A DNA stretch of 64,000 nt from Comamonadaceae bacterium 2FH (GCA_005503335.1 SCMQ01000001.1:124001-188000); one strand, 5' to 3'. Positions 25,233-32,995 are shown, counted from the stretch's first letter. The notes: generated from the sequence alone by a model not told the origin. Numbers and translations: made by a program.

Positions 25233-26342
25233 TTACAGCGTGCTTTTTGAGTGCGCCCCAGCCCAGACGCTGCCTGAGACTTTCCCGCAGGCTTGGAAGG
25301 CTCCTGATCCAGCCCGGCGCACGGCTTCCCCGGCCTCGAGGCGCTCGTCCGGGTGCTGCTCGAAGTAGGCCTCGGCCACGGCCGTCAGGCGATTAACCTG
25401 TTCCCGCTGGGCCGGCGTGAGCGTGCGCGAGCGCAGCGCGTGGCCGGCCAGCAGGAGCACCTCGGCTTCGCGCTGGTCTTGTGGCTCCGCCTCGCCACGG
25501 GCGGCCGCCGTGCAGCGATCCAGCGCCGCCTGCTCATTCTCGACGGCTTGCAGGATGGTGGCGTTGCGCTGCTGGAACTCCTCGAGAAGCGGCCAAGGGC
25601 ACTTCTCAGGGGTCACGACGCCGGCGGCGGCGGAATTGGCCACGGCGCGATTCCACACCATGTCGATCCACTTCGCGTCCTGCAGCTTGGCGAGCATGCT
25701 TGGGGCGCCGGCGAGGATCTCGTCGGCCTCGAGCTGCCGCACCCGGATCACAGCCTCGGGGTTGTTGGTAAGGCGCGCCGTGAGCAAAGCCGCGACCGCA
25801 TCAGCGAAGGCCCGCTGCTCCGCACGTGCGAGGCACAGCAGCTCCTCGACGATCTGGTCGATGTCGAGAGCGTCCAACCTGCCGTAGGTGAGCAGCTGCG
25901 CTTGCCGGCGGCACCACACGACGAAGTCCTCGTCGTATGCAACCATGGGATGTGGGTCGGCGGGGCGAGGGGCGGTCTTGGTGGGGACGGCAAAGCGGTA
26001 GAGGCCGCTGATCGACTCGCGGGTCTTGAAATCGAGGAAGCCGTAGGCGAGCGCCTCGAGCACGCGAAACGCGTTGTCGTGGGTCATCTTCCCATCGAAG
26101 TCGGGGATGCCGACATAAAGGGTCAGTTCGTCGGCGCTCTTGTAGTTCGTCTCGCCGGCGAGCACGTGCACCATGCGGTCGTAGACGCCCGGCCCGATCA
26201 GCGCGATGCGCACATCGGCCACGTCGTAGATCTCGCTCTCGCGGCCCGTCCAGAGCACACCTTCGGGCTCCTGCCCCCTGCGCAGCACCGTTGGTTGGGG
26301 GATGTCGAAGCGGGCGGGAATGTCAAGCTGAATCGGGGTCAT
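25233..26342 (-). CDS. DUF29 domain protein
   Basis: A protein of about 369 residues. Start ATG 26342 overlaps the stop of the upstream ankyrin gene by ATGA, so it was chosen over a frame open to 26372. Residues about 1-110 form an unassigned domain (DVADVRIALIGPGVYDRMVHVLAGETNYKS). The centre matches DUF29 (YDEDFVVWCRRQAQLLTYGRLDALDIDQIVEEL...PWPLLEEF). The C-terminus is charged and helical. It is co-transcribed with the ankyrin gene. The biochemical role of DUF29 is unknown. Confidence 0.75.
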   Translation of the reverse strand: MTPIQLDIPARFDIPQPTVLRRGQEPEGVLWTGRESEIYDVADVRIALIGPGVYDRMVHVLAGETNYKSADELTLYVGIPDFDGKMTHDNAFRVLEALAYGFLDFKTRESISGLYRFAVPTKTAPRPADPHPMVAYDEDFVVWCRRQAQLLTYGRLDALDIDQIVEELLCLARAEQRAFADAVAALLTARLTNNPEAVIRVRQLEADEILAGAPSMLAKLQDAKWIDMVWNRAVANSAAAGVVTPEKCPWPLLEEFQQRNATILQAVENEQAALDRCTAAARGEAEPQDQREAEVLLLAGHALRSRTLTPAQREQVNRLTAVAEAYFEQHPDERLEAGEAVRRAGSGAFQACGKVSGSVWAGAHSKSTL

Positions 26343-27499
26343 TCCAGTGATCCCTTGCGCTGTTTTTTGCACCAGCGCAGCCAGCGCTGGTACACAGGTC
26401 GCGAGAAGTTCTCATCGTCGGCAGGGTCGCTTCGCGCTTTGGCGATGCTTTCGATCTTTCCCAGCAGCTCGGGGTCGGCGATCGCATCTCGGCACAGGAT
26501 GCGCCAGTCCGGAAACCGTGTGCCGCGTTCCATGATGCTGTCCACCGCAGGAAGGGTGTACTCACGCGTGTCGAGATGGCGGTGTTCCATGGGGTGCTGA
26601 CGGCGAGGAATGGCTTGCATGTCGGGAGTTGCCCCGCCAAGGGCAGCAAGCCGTTTGCGGGCTTCGGCTTCCTTCTGCCATCGAATGCCCTTTTCTTTAT
26701 CCAGCACTCCGCCGCCATACTCGCGGGTCAGGGTCTCGATCAGCTCTCGCTCCGCCGGCGTCAGCTTGTCCTCCTCGACCCACTTCCAGTTTCGCTCATA
26801 GAGAGCGAACGCCTCCCAGCCATCCATCAAGGCAGATTCGCCATCGGTGTGGCGGTTCCAGCACAGGAACTTCAGCTGCGGATAGTCTTCGATCCTGATC
26901 TTCATGAGACAGGCAGAGCGTGCGGCTTCAATGTTGTCCCAGATCTCGGTGGTCACGGGGCGAGCCGTGGCCCCGTCGAGCTTATGGGCCTTCAGCCAGC
27001 CCTCGAACACGTAGAACGCGTCTTCGTCGTATCCGGGCTCCCCCTTCAGCTGATAGACACGTCCTGAGCGAGTTGTGGCCGTCACGTGCGCCCAATCCCA
27101 GTTGACCACCGGGGAAGTGACGCGGCCCTCACCATCCAGCGTGCGGCCGATCACATGCCGCGATGGTGCAGAGGCGAGTGGCAGCGTCAGCTCGAAGACC
27201 TGCCATGCGCGGAGCAGCGTCTTGGACTCCTGCTCGATCGGGATCGGTCGGATGCGCGCTTTCCCGAGGGCGGTGCGCCCGTGATGGTCCTTGATGTCGG
27301 TTCGAGCGCCGGCGGTCAGTAGTAGCTCGATGACGGTCTCGCGGCCGGCGACATCGCTCGGGGCGAAGACGGCGTGGTGCAGCGCAGTGCGGCCCGATTC
27401 GTCCTGCAGGTTGATGTCCACCCGGGCGGCGATCAGAGCCTTGACGGCCTCGACATCGCCTTTGACGACAGCGGCGTGCAAAGTCAGTTTAGAAGGCAT
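26339..27499 (-). CDS. Ankyrin-repeat protein with unassigned C-terminal domain
   Basis: A 386-residue protein. Residues 1-95 hold two to three ankyrin repeats (LHAAVVKGDVEAVKALIAARVDINLQDESGRTALHHAV; LLLTAGARTDIKDHHGRTALGKA). The remaining 290 residues are soluble and unlike any family I recognise (VYQLKGEPGYDEDAFYVFEGWLKAHKL; AFALYERNWKWVEEDKLTPAEREL). Ankyrin repeats usually bind another protein. It lies 36 bp after a second ankyrin gene and overlaps the DUF29 gene by four bases. Confidence 0.8.
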   Translation of the reverse strand: MPSKLTLHAAVVKGDVEAVKALIAARVDINLQDESGRTALHHAVFAPSDVAGRETVIELLLTAGARTDIKDHHGRTALGKARIRPIPIEQESKTLLRAWQVFELTLPLASAPSRHVIGRTLDGEGRVTSPVVNWDWAHVTATTRSGRVYQLKGEPGYDEDAFYVFEGWLKAHKLDGATARPVTTEIWDNIEAARSACLMKIRIEDYPQLKFLCWNRHTDGESALMDGWEAFALYERNWKWVEEDKLTPAERELIETLTREYGGGVLDKEKGIRWQKEAEARKRLAALGGATPDMQAIPRRQHPMEHRHLDTREYTLPAVDSIMERGTRFPDWRILCRDAIADPELLGKIESIAKARSDPADDENFSRPVYQRWLRWCKKQRKGSLE

Positions 27500-27535
27500 G
27501 GTGGTGGACTGTGACCCATTCGGTCCTGCGCATTG

Positions 27536-28360
27536 TCATTCCTCGTCCTCGTCTTCGGCAAAGGCGGACGCGATGTGCTGTGTCAGCCGCGCGCTGGCTA
27601 CTTCGCGGGCTTCGTGGAAGATGCTCTGGATGTACTTGCCTCGGATGAAGAGGCTGGCCCGCATCTCGTCTGCGGCGGTGCTACCGTTCTGGTCCGGTAT
27701 GTCAGGTCGGGCGCCGGCCACAAGAAGCTCAAAGAGCATGTCGTAGCTGCGGCAGACGCATTCGTGCAGTGCCGTGCGCCCTTTCTCGTCCTGCGCGTCG
27801 ATCTCTACGCCGGCGGCAATCAGCGCCTGCACGCAAGGAACCGAAAAAGCCACATGTAGCGGCGTGCGGCCGTGCGGGTCTCGTGCGTTCGCGTTCGCGC
27901 CGGCTGCGAGCAGGACGTGCACCAGTCGGCCTTTGCCGAAGAAGCACGCGTTGTGCAGCGGCGTCCAGCCATTGCTGTCGACCGCATGCACGTCGACGTC
28001 GGCGCCGGCGTCGATCAGGACCTGCGCGGTTTCCGGGCTGCCAGCACAGTGCAGGGGAGTGCCTCCGTTGCTGTCCCTCGCATGCACGTCGGCACCGGCG
28101 GCGATGAGGGCCTGCGCCTTCTTCGCGGTGCCGCCGTAGTGCAGTGGTGTGGCACCATTCTTGTCACGAGCGCTCACGTCCGCGCCGGCCTCTAACAGGA
28201 CGTTGACCGCCTCTCCTGTTGCACGGTGCAGCGGTGTGTGCCTGTGGTCGTTCCGCAAGTCGACGGGCACGCCTGCTCCAAGCAGCGTTCTGACGGCCTC
28301 GACGTCCCCTTTCATTGCTGCGCGGTGCAGAGAGGGTGATGGCGATCCGGAGGGCTTCAT
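27536..28360 (-). CDS. Ankyrin-repeat protein
   Basis: About 274 residues, made almost entirely of about seven ankyrin repeats (TPLHRAT, TPLHYGG, TPLHCAG, TPLHNAC, TPLHVAF, TALHECV loops). A charged tail FHEAREVASARLTQHIASAF follows. The same tail type occurs in the small ankyrin gene at 32246-32608 and in a fragment at 31728-31817, so the three are related. ATG 28360 was preferred; a GTG at 28396 is an alternative. It is the first gene of the leftward ankyrin/ankyrin/DUF29 operon. Confidence 0.85.
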   Translation of the reverse strand: MKPSGSPSPSLHRAAMKGDVEAVRTLLGAGVPVDLRNDHRHTPLHRATGEAVNVLLEAGADVSARDKNGATPLHYGGTAKKAQALIAAGADVHARDSNGGTPLHCAGSPETAQVLIDAGADVDVHAVDSNGWTPLHNACFFGKGRLVHVLLAAGANANARDPHGRTPLHVAFSVPCVQALIAAGVEIDAQDEKGRTALHECVCRSYDMLFELLVAGARPDIPDQNGSTAADEMRASLFIRGKYIQSIFHEAREVASARLTQHIASAFAEDEDEE

Positions 28361-28473
28361 GGCCCTAAGTTTCGTCGGTTCTGATTCGCCTGTCACGAAA
28401 TACCAATTTTGCCGCTCGTTGATCGGACCAGGGGCGCCGGCACGTTCGTGTCACCTCCAAATTCATTACGCTG

Positions 28474-28489
28474 ACCGTATCAAACCTAC
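28474..28489 (-). promoter_or_regulatory. Shared motif GTAGGTTTGATACGGT (copy A)
   Basis: On the minus strand, upstream of the ankyrin operon, the sequence reads GTAGGTTTGATACGGT. It matches GTAAGTTTGATACGGT at 30186-30201 on the plus strand in 15 of 16 positions. It may be a -35 region (TTGATA) or a common operator. Confidence 0.45.
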
Positions 28490-28491
28490 AC

Positions 28492-28510
28492 CATTACGGA
28501 TTACGTAATG
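28492..28510. promoter_or_regulatory. Inverted repeat CATTACG-N5-CGTAATG
   Basis: CATTACG (28492-28498) and CGTAATG (28504-28510) form a 7-bp dyad between the ankyrin operon and the TumE/TumA pair. The same half-sites occur upstream of the recombinase gene at 20382-20427. Confidence 0.45.
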
Positions 28511-28584
28511 AACTAGGAGATGCCACGGAAAGAGGATCCGAGCGCGCTGCTGGGGCCCCCGAGGAGTCGGCTTGTGTCGAACAC

Positions 28585-28598
28585 TTTCGACGTCGAAA
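28585..28598. repeat. Isolated copy of the array 2 palindrome
   Basis: TTTCGACGTCGAAA stands alone about 1 kb before array 2 and 100 bp upstream of the TumE gene. Confidence 0.75.
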
Positions 28599-28674
28599 CT
28601 GCGGGATGCCCGACGCGTAGGGAGACGTGCCCATCAACAGCAGCAACCTTCCTGAACGATAAGGCTGACGTACA

Positions 28675-28691
28675 ATATCAGCAGGTGATAT
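28675..28691. promoter_or_regulatory. Probable TumA operator
   Basis: ATATCA (28675-28680), GCAGG, TGATAT (28686-28691) is a perfect dyad ending 8 bp before the start of the toxin gene. This is a position typical for autorepression by a toxin-antitoxin pair. Confidence 0.5.
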
Positions 28692-28699
28692 AGTTAGGC

Positions 28700-29065
28700 A
28701 TGAAACGAGACGCCGCCATTGACACCCTACTCGATCTGAACGGGTCGATCCTCGAGCAGGGGAGAGGCTACTGGATCAAGCTGGAGGCGTGGCGCGTCGA
28801 GGTGTCCGACCAGATCCCGCACGGCATCCGGTACTCGCTAACGCTGCACGAACCGTATGGCAACCGCATCTTAGGCTACGACAACGCACACGCCGTCAAG
28901 CCGCCCAAGAAATTCAGGTACGCCGGGCGCATCTTGGCGTTCGACCACAAGCACCGACACGCCTCGGACAAGGGCGTACCCTACGAGTTCAAAGATGCAC
29001 AGCAGTTGTTGGAAGATTTTTTCGCGGACGTGGATCGCGTCCTGCTGGAGGTAAGCAAGCCATGA
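28700..29065 (+). CDS. TumE-family toxin
   Basis: A 121-residue protein of the TumE (DUF6516) type: WIKLEAWRVEVSDQIPHGIRYSLTLHEPYGNRILGYDNAH is the family core. It continues with KHRHASDKGVPYEFKDAQQLLEDFFADV. Members are predicted toxins paired with a winged-helix antitoxin. The downstream gene is exactly such a protein and overlaps by ATGA (29062-29065). The toxin-first order is normal for this family. Confidence 0.82.
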   Translation: MKRDAAIDTLLDLNGSILEQGRGYWIKLEAWRVEVSDQIPHGIRYSLTLHEPYGNRILGYDNAHAVKPPKKFRYAGRILAFDHKHRHASDKGVPYEFKDAQQLLEDFFADVDRVLLEVSKP

Positions 29066-29412
29066 AATCCATCGTCATCGGAATCATGCCACAAGACCAG
29101 ATTCGCAAGCGCGTGCTGGCCATCGCGCGCGGCGACTACAAGCCAAAGCCAAGCGAGCCGAAGATCTGGTTTACTTCGATGAAGTCCTTGGCTGAAGTGC
29201 TGAGCGACGACAACCGCGCGTTGCTGCACGTCATCGCAGAGACAGAGCCCGAATCCATCTCAGCGCTGGCCCACGCCACTGGGCGCAAGCCCAGCAACCT
29301 GTCGCGCACGCTGAAGACCATGTCCAACTACGGCATCGTCGACCTCAAACGCGAGCACAACCATGTGCGCCCCATCGCCAAGGCCACCGCGTTCCGAATC
29401 GTCGCCGCGTAG
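29062..29412 (+). CDS. TumA-type HTH antitoxin
   Basis: A 116-residue protein with a MarR-like winged helix (EPESISALAHATGRKPSNLSRTLKTMSNYGIVDLKREHNHVRPIAKA), matching the HVO_A0114/TumA antitoxin group. It should neutralise the upstream TumE-like toxin and repress the operon, perhaps at 28675-28691. Its stop lies 164 bp before palindrome array 2. Confidence 0.82.
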   Translation: MKSIVIGIMPQDQIRKRVLAIARGDYKPKPSEPKIWFTSMKSLAEVLSDDNRALLHVIAETEPESISALAHATGRKPSNLSRTLKTMSNYGIVDLKREHNHVRPIAKATAFRIVAA

Positions 29413-29575
29413 TGATTCAGCACGCATGAACCACATGCACGCTCTACCAACAGAAAAGGGCCAGAATTGTCCCAGAAGAACGCGTCCGAATCACTCTCGC
29501 AGCGGGACATTCGACGCGCGACTCAGCCTGTGCCATAAAAGGGTCGGAAGCCGCAGCCAGCCAGCCGATATACCA

Positions 29576-30120
29576 AGTTTCGACGTCGAAACTCTGAACG
29601 CGCCGCGTAGGGCGCCTGCGAGGGTGCTCTCGAAGTTTCGACGTCGAAACTACGCGACACCACGGAAGCCGCAGCCAGCAACGGCTGCGCCGAGTTTCGA
29701 CGTCGAAACTCTGAACGCGCCGCGCAGGGCGCCTGCGACGGTGCTCTCGAAGTTTCGACGTCGAAACTACGCGACACCACGGAAGCCGCAGCCAGCAACG
29801 GCTGCGACGAGTTTCGACGTAGAAGATCTGAACGTGCCGCGCAGGGCGCCTGCGAGGAGGCTCTCGAAGTTTCGACGTCGAAACTACGCGACGCTACGGA
29901 AGCCGCAGCCAGCAACGGCTGCGCCAAGTTTCGACGTCGAAACTCTGGCCGTGCCGCGCAGGGTGCCTTCCGAGGGTGCTCTCGAAGTTTCGACGTCGAA
30001 ACTACGTGACGCCACGGAAGCCGAATCCAGCAACGGCTACGCCGAGTTTCGACGTCAAAGCTCAGAACGCGCCGCGCAGGACGCCTGCGACGGTGCTCTC
30101 AAACTTTCGACGTCGAAACT
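29576..30120. repeat. Palindrome array 2: ten TTTCGACGTCGAAA sites
   Basis: Sites start at 29576, 29634, 29693, 29751, 29810, 29868, 29927, 29986, 30045 and 30103, a spacing of 58-59 bp throughout. Most are the 18-bp palindrome AGTTTCGACGTCGAAACT; those at 29810 and 30045 are degenerate in the right half, and the last has C for G at its left edge. Two spacers alternate: type A begins CTGAACGCGCCGCGCAGG, type B contains GCAGCCAGCAACGGCTGC, itself a small hairpin. The repeat unit is therefore 117 bp with two palindromes. The unit length is a multiple of three, so frames stay open on both strands, but no start signal supports coding. Confidence 0.93.
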
Positions 30121-30185
30121 TTCGCGACGTCACGGTGCCTGTGGGGCCCTTTCGCGGTGATCTACAGGGCGGAATCTATAGGGGC

Positions 30186-30201
30186 GTAAGTTTGATACGG
30201 T
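30186..30201 (+). promoter_or_regulatory. Shared motif GTAAGTTTGATACGGT (copy B)
   Basis: This is the plus-strand counterpart of 28474-28489. It lies just beyond palindrome array 2 and upstream of the AAA+ ATPase gene, so it may help drive that gene. The 368 bp between it and the ATPase start hold no recognisable gene. Confidence 0.45.
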
Positions 30202-30569
30202 TTACTTATTGAACTTGTAGGCTCCGCTCACCGCCTACTCCAGACCGATGTCGGCGACTCTCAATTCACGAGCAACGGCAAAATTGGTATCTCGTGACAG
30301 ATGCATGGGATTCGAGGAAACTTCCGGCATATGTCGTCTCTCACTAACGTCTTCTTCTCTGGCGCTGAACTTCGTGGTTCGAAACCGTGCCGTCGACGCA
30401 ATTCAAGCGCTGCCCAAAGCAGGCATGTAGGCGGAATCACGCGGCAGCCGCCGCAACAAGCCGATGCACCGTGCAACGCGACCGGTGGTCAAGGTTCTGT
30501 GGGGCACTGGCGCGGCCGGGAATGCTCGTGGCAAACGCACATCCACACCACTGCACTGCAGCAAGTTCC

Positions 30570-31622
30570 ATGACCGACGAAGAGCGAATCGTCAGCCCTC
30601 ACCCTCGCGGCGAATCAGAGGACCATGAAACTGGCTCGGATCATGGTGAACTGCCGGAGGAGGCCAACGACGAGTGTGAGCATGTCGGGCCGAAGCACAG
30701 GCTGTTCGATATGAGCGCACTGGTACGTGCTCGGAGTAGCGCGTCGGACGACACCAGAGCAGTCATCGATCAGATCCGCTCTCGCGGCTCAATGCGCGCT
30801 TTGGCTCAGGTGCCTGAAGGCTACGCAGAAGCCTGTGCGGACCTTGCCAGCGCGTTTCCGAACTTCCTCGAGTTCATCAACGATCACCTTGTTCCGCAAC
30901 TGGCTCTGTCGCGGTTGTCCGCGCAGCGTCAGTTCGGACTGACGCCACTTTTGCTCTTGGGTCCCCCGGGCATAGGTAAGACGTCATTCTGCCAAGCGCT
31001 CGGCGTCGCGCTTTCGCTGCCGTTCCACCGCATCAACTTAGAGTCCGCGCAAGCCGGCTTTGAAATCACGGGGGTCGCGCGGGGGTGGAATTCCGCAGGC
31101 CCGGGGCGTCTGATGCGTTGGCTGGCCGCAGACATTTCTGTGAACGGGCTCTTCGTGATGGAAGAACTTGACAAGGCTGGCGGTGACCCACGTTACGACC
31201 CGAAGGCCCCGCTCCTGCAATTGCTTGAAGAAATAACTGTCAGAACCTTCTGTGATTTGTCGATGCCGGAGGTCGAGTTCGATGTGAGTCCAGTCAGCTT
31301 CGTCTTCACAGCGAATACGCTCGAGGGCTTATCCGCGCCACTGTTAGATCGGCTGACTGTTTTTGAGATCCCCGCGATGACCTCCGATCAGGCGCGCGAG
31401 GTCGCGCGACGCCAGTATGCGAGCCTGCTCGAAAACTTCACCCTGCCGGGCGAGCCGCCGACGCTCACCGAGGAAGCTCTGGACAGTCTGTGCGTCGAGT
31501 CGCCGAGGCGGCAGCGAAAGCTCTTGCAGTTGGCGCTGGCACGTGCAATTGCACGCAGCTCCTCGTCGCTGTCGATTCGCTCGACGCAGACCATGAGCCG
31601 ACGCCGGCTAGGGTTCATCTGA
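30570..31622 (+). CDS. AAA+ ATPase with Lon-like core, no protease domain
   Basis: A 350-residue protein from ATG 30570. The acidic N-terminus (residues 1-40) is low complexity. The ATPase core has Walker A LLLLGPPGIGKTSF, Walker B-type GLFVMEELDKAGG (Lon has DEIDK; here Glu-Glu), sensor 1 VFTANTLEGLSAPLLDRLTVFEIP, closely like Lon, and the C-terminal sensor 2 region SPRRQRKLLQLALARAI. The Lon protease Ser-Lys domain is absent. It may remodel protein complexes, possibly with the neighbouring array or ankyrin products. It is monocistronic. Confidence 0.85.
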   Translation: MTDEERIVSPHPRGESEDHETGSDHGELPEEANDECEHVGPKHRLFDMSALVRARSSASDDTRAVIDQIRSRGSMRALAQVPEGYAEACADLASAFPNFLEFINDHLVPQLALSRLSAQRQFGLTPLLLLGPPGIGKTSFCQALGVALSLPFHRINLESAQAGFEITGVARGWNSAGPGRLMRWLAADISVNGLFVMEELDKAGGDPRYDPKAPLLQLLEEITVRTFCDLSMPEVEFDVSPVSFVFTANTLEGLSAPLLDRLTVFEIPAMTSDQAREVARRQYASLLENFTLPGEPPTLTEEALDSLCVESPRRQRKLLQLALARAIARSSSSLSIRSTQTMSRRRLGFI

Positions 31623-31727
31623 CCGGTCATCGCATTAACTGCCGTGCGCGGCCAAATTTTTTTGGAATAGCAAGCTATCGGCGTTATACGAAAAGGAGAG
31701 GCTATTCAGGCTACCGGTCTGCGAGTG

Positions 31728-31817
31728 GCCATCCGCCGAGAGACCCGCGAGCTGGCCAGCGAGCGCCTGACAAAGCTCATTGCATCCGTGTTCAGCAGCG
31801 GCATAAATGAACCATAG
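31728..31817 (+). pseudogene. C-terminal fragment of an ankyrin-family gene
   Basis: AIRRETRELASERLTKLIASVFSSG ends at a stop at 31815-31817. It matches the tails of the ankyrin proteins at 27536-28360 (EAREVASARLTQHIASAF) and 32246-32608 (EPRELASQRLAQRVASAL). No ankyrin repeats remain upstream. Confidence 0.7.
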
Positions 31818-31835
31818 TTACATGAGTAAATGCCG

Positions 31836-32000
31836 TGCGCAGCTCGGTGGCCGGAACGCCGCAACGTGGCGTGATCTCGCCGTTGCTGGCCAACACCTAC
31901 CCAGAGCGATTCATCCCGGGAAGGAGGACCGCGTAATGCTGCGAGCCGACCGGCCACTGGTAAGCCGTGTGCGGGAAATCCACACGCACGGTTTGGAAGG
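31836..32000 (+). mobile_element. Group II intron relic
   Basis: A plus-strand stretch at 31853-31900 translates GTPQRGVISPLLANTY, the conserved reverse-transcriptase motif of group II intron proteins (usually GTPQGG). After a large deletion comes a domain V-like hairpin at 31962-31995 (AAGCCGTGTGCGG, GAAA loop, CCACACGCACGGTTT). Everything else is lost. It belongs to a different intron type from that at 562-1794 and lies between fragments of the ankyrin family. Confidence 0.75.
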
Positions 32001-32047
32001 GGGCGTTGGCTTCTGGATGACTTCACTTTAGGAACCAACGTCTACCA

Positions 32048-32239
32048 ATGACAGTCGGCAACCAGCTCCCGCCTGCTCGCGGCAGCGACCCGAGCGACGA
32101 GCAGCTGCACGCGCTGATGCGCGCAGCCCTCGCGGATGCGCGCGCGAGAGCCGAGGTCGCGGATCGTGCCCTGCAGGCGGCAGTGAACGAAGAAGTCGAG
32201 AAAGTTCGCCAACGCTACCTTGCCAAACGTACTCCCTGA
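32048..32239 (+). CDS. Small hypothetical protein
   Basis: Sixty-three residues, helical and charged (DEQLHALMRAALADARARAEVADRALQAAVNEEVEKVRQRYLAKR), ending 6 bp before the small ankyrin gene. Composition is coding-like and the position suggests co-transcription with that gene. Family not recognised. Confidence 0.5.
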   Translation: MTVGNQLPPARGSDPSDEQLHALMRAALADARARAEVADRALQAAVNEEVEKVRQRYLAKRTP

Positions 32240-32245
32240 CCACCG

Positions 32246-32608
32246 ATGAAGTTGCCGCCCCTGCACCTTGCCGCCGCCGAAGGCGATCTCGAGGCTGTCA
32301 AGACGTTGATCGCCGCCGGCGCGGAGATCGACCTGCAGGACCACTTGGGCCGCACGGCGCTGTACCACGCTGTCTGCGGCAGCCGCGCGCTCGTCATCCA
32401 GCTGCTGGCGGCTGGCGCAAACGGGAAAATCAAAGACCACGACGGGCGCACCACCACCGGAGAGATGCGCGGAGCCTTCTTCAAAGACGAACTCGATTCC
32501 ATCCTTTTGGAGCCCCGCGAGCTGGCTAGCCAGCGCCTGGCGCAGCGCGTCGCATCTGCACTCGACGGTGCCACCGCGCCCCCGGAAAGGCCGCCAGCAG
32601 CCCTCTGA
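32246..32608 (+). CDS. Small ankyrin-repeat protein
   Basis: A 120-residue protein with two ankyrin repeats (LHLAAAEGDLEAVKTLIAAGAEIDLQDHLGRTALYHAV; VIQLLAAGANGKIKDHDGRTTTGEM). The tail EPRELASQRLAQRVASAL is shared with the larger ankyrin protein at 27536-28360. It looks like a shortened paralogue. It could serve as an inhibitor or partner-binding protein in this toxin-rich island, but nothing proves this. Confidence 0.75.
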   Translation: MKLPPLHLAAAEGDLEAVKTLIAAGAEIDLQDHLGRTALYHAVCGSRALVIQLLAAGANGKIKDHDGRTTTGEMRGAFFKDELDSILLEPRELASQRLAQRVASALDGATAPPERPPAAL

Positions 32609-32713
32609 GGCCATTCTCGCCCTACTGGAGCCCATATCTCGCCACCACCAGCGACAGCGTCATCCGGCGACAGCGACTGGCTTTTTGCGTCGCAAATGCA
32701 CTACATTGCAGGC

Positions 32714-32995
32714 ATGAAGACCGCGACCCTTCCAGCCATTCGTGTCGAGCCCGAGCTGCGGGACAAGCTCGAATCGGTGCTCCACGAGGGTGAAACGCTA
32801 TCGAGTTTCATCGAGACCACGCTGCGCAGCGCGATTGAATACCGCGCCGTCCAGAACCACTTCCATGCGCGTGGCCAGCGCTCGAAGGAGCTCTACGAGG
32901 CCACGGGCGTCTCCTACACGACTGATGAAGTCATCGATCGGCTGCTGGCCAAGACGCAGCGGCGGAGGGAGAAAATACTCGGCAAGGGCAAATGA
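32714..32995 (+). CDS. ParD/YlcI-like antitoxin
   Basis: A 93-residue protein (start ATG 32714, MKTATLPAIRVEPELRDKLESVL). The opening is a ribbon-helix-helix domain as in YlcI/YnfO and ParD-type antitoxins. The C-terminal half (RGQRSKELYEATGVSYTTDEVIDRLLAKTQRR) would bind the toxin. It overlaps the toxin gene by ATGA. Confidence 0.82.
   Translation: MKTATLPAIRVEPELRDKLESVLHEGETLSSFIETTLRSAIEYRAVQNHFHARGQRSKELYEATGVSYTTDEVIDRLLAKTQRRREKILGKGK

Noticed and set aside
29576-30120. CRISPR array
   Set aside because: The repeats are perfect palindromes and the spacers are two conserved sequences in alternation, not unique; no cas genes are present.
29576-30120. Integron attC array
   Set aside because: No cassettes between the sites, no integron-type integrase, and the sites are too short and too regular.
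29363-30160. Repeat protein with SFDVET/KFRRRN units
   Set aside because: The frame starts inside the antitoxin gene without a ribosome site, and both strands are open because the unit is a multiple of three. Kept only as a low-interest finding.
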